DNA of 40,005 nucleotides from an uncultured Verrucomicrobia subdivision 3 bacterium (GTDB lineage Bacteria; Verrucomicrobiota; Verrucomicrobiia; Limisphaerales; UBA11358): NCBI GenBank assembly GCA_903870815.1, contig CAIQEI010000081.1, positions 1 to 40,005 of the forward strand, read 5' to 3'. Shown piece by piece: positions 33,437 to 40,005 of this stretch (position 1 is its first letter; each line of letters starts with the position of its first letter). The notes under the pieces were generated by a model. It saw only the letters and a program-made list of their open reading frames with translations, ran no database searches and was not told where the DNA came from. The position numbers and the translations under genes were made by a program.

Positions 33437-34270
33437 TTAGGGCCCGATCAAGTCATGCTTCCGCAGCATGGACGTGAGCAGGGCGTTGAATTCCACCGGC
33501 TTTTCCAGCATCGGAAAATGGCTGGCCCCGTCCATCATCCGGTATTCGGCCTGTGGCGAGAGGGAGTGGACGTAGTTTTCATAAGCGCTGCTCCACCATG
33601 GCCGCGGCGCATTGATTACCAGGACGGGCCCGTCCACTTTCGACAAAGCCCAGTCGGGCTGATCCGGGCTGAGCAGGGCGAGCATCCCGCCCAGCATGAC
33701 GTGCTGCGGTGTCTTGAGCATTTCCGCCGTAATTTGTTCGCGCAGAGTTTCCGCGCCGGGAAAGGGGAAAAAGGTTCTGATGAATCCCGCCGCGTGTTCG
33801 CGATAATGCGGCGACCCGAACCCGCTCACCAGCGCCAGCCCTTCGGCTGGCGAACCGGGCGGCCGGCACAATAGACCGTCCACCGACACCAATGCGGCAA
33901 TTTTTTCGGGCGCCTTTTGCAGCACACGGCAAAGTACTGCCGCGCCCATGCTGTGGCCGATGACGGTGGCCTTCTCCACCCCTTCCGCGCGCAGCACTGC
34001 GAGGACGGCGTTAGCGAAAAAATCCAGGGAATAAGCGGTCTTCGGTTTGTCGCTCTCGCCGTGACCGGGCAGGTCAATCAGAATGAGCCGCGCATGGTCC
34101 GCCAGCGCCGCGACCAGTTCGCGCCAGAAACCCAGATTACACGCCCAGCCGTGAATAAAGACGAGCGTGTGGCGGCCCCGGCCAGCGGTGACGTAATGCA
34201 CCCGGTCCGTGCCGGCGGAAATAAAATGCGATTGGCCGCCGGACAATGTGGCAAAGGTGGATTCAGTCAT
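33437..34270 (-). CDS. Alpha/beta hydrolase (esterase)
   Basis: The 277-residue protein starts at MTESTFATLSGG; the track start 21 codons upstream lies in low-quality sequence. It has the oxyanion region VFIHGWACNLGFW, LIDLPGHGESDKP, the nucleophile elbow VIGHSMGAA (Ser) and the catalytic His in MDGASHFPMLEKP; the acidic residue is not obvious. Proteins like this hydrolyse esters, lactones or amides. It precedes the methyltransferase by 59 bases on the same strand. If the methyltransferase makes a fatty acid methyl ester, this enzyme could hydrolyse or recycle it. No signal peptide is visible, so it acts in the cytoplasm. Confidence 0.85.
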   Translation of the reverse strand: MTESTFATLSGGQSHFISAGTDRVHYVTAGRGRHTLVFIHGWACNLGFWRELVAALADHARLILIDLPGHGESDKPKTAYSLDFFANAVLAVLRAEGVEKATVIGHSMGAAVLCRVLQKAPEKIAALVSVDGLLCRPPGSPAEGLALVSGFGSPHYREHAAGFIRTFFPFPGAETLREQITAEMLKTPQHVMLGGMLALLSPDQPDWALSKVDGPVLVINAPRPWWSSAYENYVHSLSPQAEYRMMDGASHFPMLEKPVEFNALLTSMLRKHDLIGP

Positions 34271-34371
34271 TTTAAAGGGAATTGTTTTCCAAGCCGCGCG
34301 GCGGATGCTATGCGGCGGCGCGGCCGCCCGCAAACAATTAGTGGGTGTCGGGTTGGCATGATTGTGCGCGG

Positions 34372-35655
34372 TCAGAAATGGATGCCTGCCGACACGAAGA
34401 TGGCTTGGCTGCTGAAGCCGTAGGTGCCGTTGGCGTTTTCTCCGGAAAACCCCCCGGGCTTGGATGAGGGCGTACTGCCGCTCACATTATGATCAAAAGT
34501 GAAACCTAATTGGTAAGCGATGTCAAAGTTGAAGCGCTTACCCTTGAAACCTGTGCCCAGGCTGAAAAAATTCCGGTCCAAGTCGGCGGCCAGCGGCGTG
34601 TAATAGGTGTTCGGCACCGAGTTCTGGTTGAAGACATAGCCGCCGCTCACATGCCAGCCGTTGTCGAAATACCGCGTCACGCCCAGTTCATACATCCAGC
34701 TTGCCTGCCAGTCCAGATTGACCGGTACGTTTTGAGTAAAGGGTCTTCTTACCGGTGGCGGTGCTTGCTCAATGTTGACAGTGCCAAAGCTGCTCCAGTC
34801 CGTGTAGTTGGCATCCACCTCAATATTCCATTTTGGTGTCGGCCGGTAGGAAACGCCAAAGACAGTCGTCAGCGGGAAGGTAAACTGCGCCGACGCATCC
34901 CGCTGTGCGGGTGTGTTGTAGGCCCCAGGAAATAACTGAAAATCCGTGTTGCCTTGAAAATTCATCCGTGCCGAGCTGCGGAAGGTGGCCCCGAAGGATA
35001 GCTCCGTCAGCGGCTGCCAGAGTACTCCCGCGTTGTAACCCACGCTCCATCCGTCCCCGGTGAAATTGAAAAAATTGGCACCTCGCGTTGTAGCAGGGCG
35101 CAGGCCTTGATACATGCTGATTTTTGCGTAATTCACCATAGCGCCTGCTCCCACTGATAGGCTGGGCAGGAGCTTGATCGCCACCACTGGGTTGATGGTG
35201 ACGTATTTCAGCGAGCCGCTGATGGCCACAGAACGGAAACCCGTGTCCTGCGGCCAGTTCATGTTGCCGCCGTAAGGTGCATAAACCCCCAGGCCAAAGC
35301 TGTACGGCGCGCCTTTGGCGGTGTAGGTGTAGAACAACTGCGGCAGGAAGGCGAAATTATCCGAGCTGTAGTAAGTCTGTCCGCTGTTCGGCTTCCCGCC
35401 GGGCGGTTGGTAGGTCGGCTCGAAATAGACGCTGTTCAATCCGCCGCGCAGGTTGCTGCCCGTGAGTTGTGCGATCCCCGCCGGATTGTAGTAGATGGCT
35501 GAGGCGTTGTCCGCCGTGGCGACGAACGCCTCGCCGCGCGCCGTCGCGAACGCATCCTGGTCCGGCAGTCCAAAGCCGTTGGCCGCCGCTCTCCGGGCCA
35601 AAAAGCCCAAAAGTACGACTGCCAGCAGTTTCGATATATTGCTTTGATTCAACAA
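34372..35655 (-). CDS. FadL/TodX-family outer membrane channel for hydrophobic compounds
   Basis: The 427-residue protein has a signal peptide (LLAVVLLGFLARRAAA). The N-terminal plug motif of the FadL family follows: GFGLPDQDAFATARGEAFVATADNASAIYYNPAGI, quoted here as family hallmarks GFGL..., TADNASA and YYNPAGI. The remainder is alternating amphipathic beta strands with NPVVAIKL, LTTVFGVSYRP, WNIEVDANYTDWSSFG and a C-terminal aromatic residue (SAGIHF). FadL channels carry long-chain fatty acids and other lipophilic molecules across the outer membrane. The start is a TTG (two in tandem) because no ATG precedes the signal peptide. It is the first gene of the collinear group leading to the PhcBSR-like genes, 101 bases before the hydrolase. 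Confidence 0.88.
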   Translation of the reverse strand: MLNQSNISKLLAVVLLGFLARRAAANGFGLPDQDAFATARGEAFVATADNASAIYYNPAGIAQLTGSNLRGGLNSVYFEPTYQPPGGKPNSGQTYYSSDNFAFLPQLFYTYTAKGAPYSFGLGVYAPYGGNMNWPQDTGFRSVAISGSLKYVTINPVVAIKLLPSLSVGAGAMVNYAKISMYQGLRPATTRGANFFNFTGDGWSVGYNAGVLWQPLTELSFGATFRSSARMNFQGNTDFQLFPGAYNTPAQRDASAQFTFPLTTVFGVSYRPTPKWNIEVDANYTDWSSFGTVNIEQAPPPVRRPFTQNVPVNLDWQASWMYELGVTRYFDNGWHVSGGYVFNQNSVPNTYYTPLAADLDRNFFSLGTGFKGKRFNFDIAYQLGFTFDHNVSGSTPSSKPGGFSGENANGTYGFSSQAIFVSAGIHF

Positions 35656-35782
35656 GGCGGTGGCGCGTCTAAATGCAAAATATTAATCGTAGTTACTCAC
35701 GCGCGACCTGTCAGGGCAAGCAAATCTCCTGCCGCATTGCCAACTGATGCCAAATAAGACCTGGCCAGTATGTCATTACTTT

Positions 35783-35812
35783 TTGCTTTACTTTGCCCCG
35801 GCGCTGTATGAT
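35783..35812 (+). promoter_or_regulatory. Probable sigma70-type promoter of the secreted SGNH hydrolase gene
   Basis: TTGCTT (35783-35788) and TATGAT (35807-35812) are separated by 18 bases, and the expected transcription start lies about 6 bases before the ATG at 35825, giving a very short leader. The region 35656-35824 must also hold the opposing FadL promoter, for which a TAATAT box (minus strand, near 35682) is the only candidate. Confidence 0.45.
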
Positions 35813-35824
35813 AAATGCTCATCT

Positions 35825-37018
35825 ATGAAAAAACTGTTCAACCCTACAGTTGTTTTGTGTTTGCTTGTTTCGGCCGCCTTTTCCGCCTCGGCCGGCTTTT
35901 CGTCGCTCTATATTTTTGGCGACAGCCTTTCAGCTACGGCAGATGCAACCGCTCCCCAAACATCTTCATTTTATGGTCAGCGTTGGTCGAACGGACGGGT
36001 CTGGGTTGAAGTACTGGCGCAGCGCCAGGGGCTGAGTTTTGATAATTCAAAAAACAATTCCTACTACGACCATAGCAGCAGCACATTGGTTAATGAAATC
36101 AATAATTTCGCCGCGCCGGCTGATGTCGCTAGTGCCTTGTTCGTCGTCTGGGTTTGCAACGCCGACACATTTGATGCCGCCCAAACGCCGTTTACTTCGT
36201 CTCAATGGGTAGCTGCCAATAATCAGGCGCAAGCCAACCATCTGCAGATTATCACTACTCTGTATGCCAAAGGTGTCCGCAATTTGATTCTGCCCAATGC
36301 CGTAGATATATCTCTCATACCAGCATTCAACGCGGGGACCACATTGACAGTAATCGAGCATGCAGGTTGCCTTGATTACAACGCCAAATTTGCCAACACC
36401 ATGAATCAGGCCAGGGCTTTGTGTCCCGGCCTGAAAATCTATACGCCGGACTTTTACACCCTTTTGAACAATGTCCTGACCAACGCAGCCTACTATGGCT
36501 TGACGAACGCCCTTTCAGCCAATGGATTAAGCATTGATGCCTTTAGTGACCCTTCAATTTCTAACCTGACCCTGACTGGACAAGGTGCCAATTATATTTT
36601 CTGGGACCCCCAAGACGCGACGGCCCAGTTCCATGAGATCATCGCTGACATTGTCCAGCAGATGATTTCACCGGTCACCATCAGCAAGCTTGGCACTTTC
36701 AATACCACCAACCAGTTGAATGTTACGCTGAAAGTGGCGAACCTGCCGTTGGGCTTGAGCGGTTTTGTGGATGGTAGCACGAATTTGGCACAGGCGAGCT
36801 GGACCGTCGTAACCAACTTCAACAGCCTCACCCCGACGCAATCGGTTTATGTCGTTGCCCCGCCGTTGCCGATCAGCTCCGGCGGCGGTGGTGGTGGCGG
36901 TGGTGGTGGTTCCATCGATCCCAACAATCCGGGAACAAACACTGTGTCTGGCCCGCCATTGAACGTCACGGCGCAATTTTACCGTCTGCGTTTTCCCTAC
37001 GCCTGGAACTGGCCGTGA
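35825..37018 (+). CDS. Secreted SGNH/GDSL hydrolase (esterase/lipase-like)
   Basis: The 397-residue protein starts at MKKLFNPTVVLCLLVSAAFSASA, a clean signal peptide; the track's earlier start adds a non-native extension. SGNH features are block I LYIFGDSLSATAD near the mature N-terminus, and a C-terminal block V region in WDPQDATAQFHEIIAD (Asp and His). The usual block III GxND reads VVWVCNADTFD, with the Asn kept. The catalytic domain is followed by a beta module (GFVDGSTNLAQASWTVV), a Gly10 linker and a terminal AQFYRLRFPYAWNWP. This is the thermolabile-hemolysin/phospholipase-like subgroup. Codons are visibly AT-richer than those of the neighbours, suggesting transfer or lower expression. 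Confidence 0.87.
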   Translation: MKKLFNPTVVLCLLVSAAFSASAGFSSLYIFGDSLSATADATAPQTSSFYGQRWSNGRVWVEVLAQRQGLSFDNSKNNSYYDHSSSTLVNEINNFAAPADVASALFVVWVCNADTFDAAQTPFTSSQWVAANNQAQANHLQIITTLYAKGVRNLILPNAVDISLIPAFNAGTTLTVIEHAGCLDYNAKFANTMNQARALCPGLKIYTPDFYTLLNNVLTNAAYYGLTNALSANGLSIDAFSDPSISNLTLTGQGANYIFWDPQDATAQFHEIIADIVQQMISPVTISKLGTFNTTNQLNVTLKVANLPLGLSGFVDGSTNLAQASWTVVTNFNSLTPTQSVYVVAPPLPISSGGGGGGGGGGSIDPNNPGTNTVSGPPLNVTAQFYRLRFPYAWNWP

Positions 37019-37056
37019 GTGGCTGGTTTGATTTAGGCGGTTGAATCTGTGGCTGG

Positions 37057-38106
37057 CTATGTTTTTGCCAGCGCCGAGTAACCCCAGCGCAGCATCCGCT
37101 CGGTGGTTTCCCAGCCGATGCATGAATCCGTGATGCTTACCCCGTAGCGCAGATCCTTCACTGCCTTCGGAATGGGCTGGTTACCTTCGTGCAGATGGCT
37201 CTCGACCATCAGGCCAATGAGCGATTGGGTGCCGCCCGCGCGCTGTTCAATGACGCTGCGCCAGACCTCCTCCTGCCGGGCGAATTTCTTTTCCGAGTTC
37301 GCGTGGCTGCAATCCACCATCAGCACCGGCGGCAGCTTCTCCGAAATCAATTTCGCCTCCGCCGCCGCGATGCTCGCCGCGTCGTAGTTCGTCATCGCCC
37401 GGCCGCCGCGCAGCACCACGTGCGCGTGCGGGTTGCCGCTGGTGCGGACGATGCTCGTCGCGCCGTCGTCGTTCATGCCGAGAAAACTGTGCGGATGCCG
37501 TGTCGCCCCCATCGCGTCAATCGCCACCTGCAAACTGCCGTCGGTGCTGTTTTTCAATCCGACCGGCATCGAGAGGCCGCTCGCCATCTCGCGGTGCGTC
37601 TGCGATTCCGTGGTTCGCGCGCCGATGGCAGCCCAGGTAATGAGGTCCGCGATGTATTGCGGCACGATCGGGTCGAGAAATTCCGTCGCCGCCGGCAGGC
37701 CCAGGCCCACGATTTGTAACAGCAGTTTCCGCGCAATTTTCAGGCCGGTTTCGATGTCCTGCGAACCGTCGAGATGCGGATCGTTGATCAGCCCCTTCCA
37801 GCCGATGGTTGTGCGCGGCTTCTCAAAATAGACGCGCATGACGATTTCCATCCGGTCGGCAAATTCCTTTTGGAGTTGGCCCAAGCGCGTCGCGTATTCC
37901 AGCGCGCTTTTCTCCTCGTGGATCGAGCACGGCCCGATGACCACCAGCAGGCGCGGATCTTTGTGGTTCAGGATGCGGATGACCCGGTCGCGCGACTCGG
38001 CCACGACGGCGTTCACCGCCTCGGGTGTCGGCGTTAGCGCCTTCAAGGCGCGCGGCGCGAGCAGCGGAACGATTTCTTTGACATGCAGATCCTGCGTGCG
38101 ATACAT
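37057..38106 (-). CDS. aroF: 3-deoxy-7-phosphoheptulonate (DAHP) synthase, class I
   Basis: The 349-residue enzyme condenses phosphoenolpyruvate and erythrose-4-phosphate, the first step of the shikimate pathway. It has LLVVIGPCSIHEEKSALEYA, MRVYFEKPRTTIGWKGLINDP, EFLDPIVPQYIADLITWAAIGARTTESQTHREMASGLSMPVGLKN, VMVDCSHANS-type metal residues and the terminal GVSITDSCIGWE; all are AroF/AroG/AroH hallmarks. The start MYRTQDL is chosen to match family length; the 60 extra codons in the track are spurious. A TATACT box lies 7 bases before the ATG on the minus strand, so the transcript may be leaderless. Which aromatic amino acid inhibits it cannot be told. Confidence 0.96.
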   Translation of the reverse strand: MYRTQDLHVKEIVPLLAPRALKALTPTPEAVNAVVAESRDRVIRILNHKDPRLLVVIGPCSIHEEKSALEYATRLGQLQKEFADRMEIVMRVYFEKPRTTIGWKGLINDPHLDGSQDIETGLKIARKLLLQIVGLGLPAATEFLDPIVPQYIADLITWAAIGARTTESQTHREMASGLSMPVGLKNSTDGSLQVAIDAMGATRHPHSFLGMNDDGATSIVRTSGNPHAHVVLRGGRAMTNYDAASIAAAEAKLISEKLPPVLMVDCSHANSEKKFARQEEVWRSVIEQRAGGTQSLIGLMVESHLHEGNQPIPKAVKDLRYGVSITDSCIGWETTERMLRWGYSALAKT

Positions 38107-38181
38107 GGAGTTGAGTATAGCGCAGTTGTTTGGCACGGAAAGTCGAAACCATAAGAGTTCAACCGGTGCCCGCGCATCTTG

Positions 38182-38222
38182 TTGGACACGCCCGCGGGAA
38201 TGTGTATCTTGCGCCGCGCAAG
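38182..38222 (+). promoter_or_regulatory. Promoter and overlapping dyad before the 475-residue conserved protein
   Basis: TTGGAC (38182-38187) and TATCTT (38205-38210) are 17 bases apart. A perfect dyad, cttgcgc-c-gcgcaag (38208-38222), overlaps the -10, the predicted start point and the ribosome-binding site (aaggga). Because transcription would begin inside the dyad, it is more likely a DNA operator than an RNA hairpin. Confidence 0.5.
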
Positions 38223-38227
38223 GGACT

Positions 38228-39655
38228 ATGATCGCGGAGAAACTCAACACCGGCCAGAAGGCCCTCCAAATCAACCTCGACGCCAAACGCTACGGCACCT
38301 TTGCCGAAATCGGCGCCGGGCAGGAGGTCGCTCGCTGGTTCTTCCATGTCGGCAAAGCCTCCGGCACCGTCGCCAAGACCATTTCCGCCTATGACATGAC
38401 TGTTAGCGACGCGATTTACGGCCCCTGCGACCGCTACGTCAGCCGCAAACGGCTCCAGTCCATGCTGGACCATGAATTTGAACTGCTCCTTCAGCGCCTC
38501 GACCAGACCATCGGGGAACGCCGCACCTTTTTTGCCTTCGCAAACACCATCGCCACGAGGCACATTTCCAAAGCTGGCGAGGAAGGCGGCAATGGGTGGC
38601 TCGGTATCAAGTTCCAGACCGTGCCGCGCAGCGCGCCTTCCACCATCATCATCCATGTGCGGCTGCTGGACTGGGAAACGCCGCGTCAGCAGGAGGTCGT
38701 CGGCATCATCGGCGTCAATCTTATCCACGGTGCGTTCTACCGGCACATCGAACCCGCCCGGCTCATCGGCTCGCTGCTCGACGGCCTGAACAGCCAGCGC
38801 GTGGAGGTGGACATGATTAAGTTCTCCGGACCCGCGTTCGCCGGCGTGGACAACCGGCTCATGGCCTTGCAACTCGTCGAGCAATGGCTCACCGAGGCTG
38901 CCATGTTCACGGCCGACGGCGAAACCGTCATTCCCGGCGAACTGCTCTACAAAAAACCCGTCCTCCTCGAGCGCGGCAGCTTCCGGCCCCTGACCAACCC
39001 CATGCTCGACATGCTGGAACGTGCGCAGGCACAGTTCGTGCAGGAACCCACATTGGCCGGCGAGGAACCCGTCACCATGTTTGAGATGACCTTGCGCCAG
39101 TTGCAGGTGGGCGATGCGATTGACCATCGCGACTTTCTTGACCGCGTGGACACGCTCGGCGCGCTCGGCCGGCCCGTGATGATCTCCAATTTCCTCCGCT
39201 ACCACCGGCTCGTCAGCTACCTCTCGCGGCAGACACAGAAATCCATCGGCCTGCCCATCGGCCTCGTCCGCCTGCGCGATGTGCTGGATGAGAAATTTTA
39301 CACCGATCTGCCCGGCGGCCTCATGGAGTCCCTCGGCCAGCTCTTCAAGAACGGCGCCAAACTCTACGTCTATCCCTCGCTCGACAAGAAGTCCGGCCGG
39401 CTGTTCACCGTGAAGAACCTCGATGTCGCCCCGCACCTGCGCCATCTGTACCAGCATCTCGTGGAGAACCAGTTCATCGTGGATATCGCCAGTTACAATG
39501 CCGACGCGCTGAAGATATATTCCGGCGAAGTGCTGGCCAAAATCCATTCCGCCGACGAGGCTTTGAGCCGGCTCATCCCGCCGCCGATTTTCGAGGTCAT
39601 CAAGGCGAAGCGGCTTTTCGGCTGGGGGCAGAAAGCTGTGCCGTCGGCCGCGTGA
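38228..39655 (+). CDS. Conserved cytoplasmic protein of unknown function (often mislabelled TonB-dependent receptor)
   Basis: The 475-residue protein starts at MIAEKLNTGQKALQINLDAK, preceded by aaggga. I recognise the family from its N-terminal YGTFAEIGAGQEVARWFF and SAYDMTVSDAIYG, together with TFFAFANTIATR, GWLGIKFQ and GIIGVNLIHGAF. It is widespread in Bacteroidetes and Verrucomicrobia and is often annotated as a TonB-dependent receptor. That label does not fit, as there is no signal peptide, plug or barrel. The sequence looks like a soluble alpha/beta protein without a known catalytic motif. It is divergent from the DAHP synthase gene with 121 bases between. No function is proposed. Confidence 0.85.
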   Translation: MIAEKLNTGQKALQINLDAKRYGTFAEIGAGQEVARWFFHVGKASGTVAKTISAYDMTVSDAIYGPCDRYVSRKRLQSMLDHEFELLLQRLDQTIGERRTFFAFANTIATRHISKAGEEGGNGWLGIKFQTVPRSAPSTIIIHVRLLDWETPRQQEVVGIIGVNLIHGAFYRHIEPARLIGSLLDGLNSQRVEVDMIKFSGPAFAGVDNRLMALQLVEQWLTEAAMFTADGETVIPGELLYKKPVLLERGSFRPLTNPMLDMLERAQAQFVQEPTLAGEEPVTMFEMTLRQLQVGDAIDHRDFLDRVDTLGALGRPVMISNFLRYHRLVSYLSRQTQKSIGLPIGLVRLRDVLDEKFYTDLPGGLMESLGQLFKNGAKLYVYPSLDKKSGRLFTVKNLDVAPHLRHLYQHLVENQFIVDIASYNADALKIYSGEVLAKIHSADEALSRLIPPPIFEVIKAKRLFGWGQKAVPSAA

Positions 39656-40005
39656 TTTCACCTCGCCGGCCTTTTATTGGTTTGAATTTTATGTTCCGAA
39701 TCGCCGGCCAAAACCTGTAGATTTTTTATTTTGACAAACAAGCATCTAAATCACAATATACAATATATTGATTTTGGCGGGTGCGGGCCTGGCCTTCCAC
39801 CGCGTTTGTTCTTTGGCATCTCTGATTTCATTTGCGGCCGGTCCTGCTCTCAGGGACGGTCGTCATTCCCTCTCCGGCCTGAGATAGCGTGAGGGCGAAG
39901 GCGGCCATAGGCAGGGTGGGGTAGGGGAGCTGCCGGTGGATCGGCTCAGGCTGATTCCTCGAAACTTTACTTTCCAAAACTTTTTTTTGGTAAAGAAAAG
40001 GTAAA
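39656..40005. other. Gene-free right end with a promoter-like sequence
   Basis: No coding region is visible. TTGACA (39731-39736) is followed after 18 bases by aatata and by the palindrome caatatattg (39761-39770), a credible plus-strand promoter for a gene beyond the window or for a small RNA. Downstream, a GC-rich stretch (39785-39955) holds loose inverted repeats. The last 45 bases are a T/A-rich tract (ctttactttccaaaac...ttggtaaagaaaagg) with partial dyad symmetry. Confidence 0.5.

Noticed and set aside
38159-39661. 500-codon minus-strand ORF opposite the conserved unknown protein
   Set aside because: The plus-strand frame matches a known conserved family with a ribosome-binding site; the antisense frame is a shadow.

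Overview
The window looks like a chromosomal piece of a Verrucomicrobia genome, probably from the Pedosphaerales/Limisphaerales side. The reasons are the GC-rich coding sequence, large secreted Ig/LamG/SGNH proteins whose C-termini end in a (Y/F)YRL motif, an exosortase-linked exopolysaccharide cluster, few Shine-Dalgarno sites, and many short palindromic or tandem-repeat elements in the intergenic spaces. This placement is inference from gene content; no rRNA is present.

Left part (1-9.6 kb). The 3' end of a LamG/cadherin-like surface protein and its strong terminator come first, then an octanucleotide repeat array. A three-gene membrane operon follows: a DUF350 protein, a Tim44-like protein carrying two tandem Hint (intein-like) domains, and a small conserved membrane protein. 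After a tRNA-Leu(UAG) there is a minus-strand sugar-activation pair: a GalU-like nucleotidyltransferase and a GHMP-kinase/UDP-sugar-pyrophosphorylase fusion.

Polysaccharide region (9.7-20.8 kb). This holds a sulfotransferase/4-TM/GT2 fusion divergent from the APS kinase gene cysC, glutamine-dependent NAD synthetase (nadE, with a protein-coding palindrome in its domain linker), a GT4 glycosyltransferase, a WecG/TagA-type transferase, exosortase, EpsI-like protein, the initiating sugar transferase and UDP-glucuronate decarboxylase. Together they suggest synthesis of a (possibly sulfated, xylose-containing) exopolysaccharide coupled to exosortase protein sorting. Three copies of an inverted heptanucleotide-repeat element fill gaps just upstream of start codons here.

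Housekeeping operon (20.9-24.4 kb). folP, cdaA, cdaR and glmM are tightly spaced or overlapping. This is the conserved c-di-AMP synthesis module with phosphoglucosamine mutase.

Signalling region (24.5-35.7 kb, minus strand). Five collinear genes encode a FadL-type outer membrane channel, an alpha/beta hydrolase, a PhcB-like SAM methyltransferase, a membrane sensor kinase and a receiver-histidine kinase hybrid. The last three have the same order and architecture as Ralstonia phcB-phcS-phcR, the 3-hydroxy-fatty-acid methyl ester quorum-sensing system; this is the most interesting locus in the window. Downstream lies a 4.3-kb Ig/SGNH gene. On its far side is a decayed duplicate of the 3' end of the phcR-like gene, which suggests the large gene was inserted by a duplication event.

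Right end (35.8-40 kb). An AT-richer secreted SGNH hydrolase, a DAHP synthase and a conserved cytoplasmic protein of unknown function are followed by about 350 bp without a gene that contains a promoter-like sequence.
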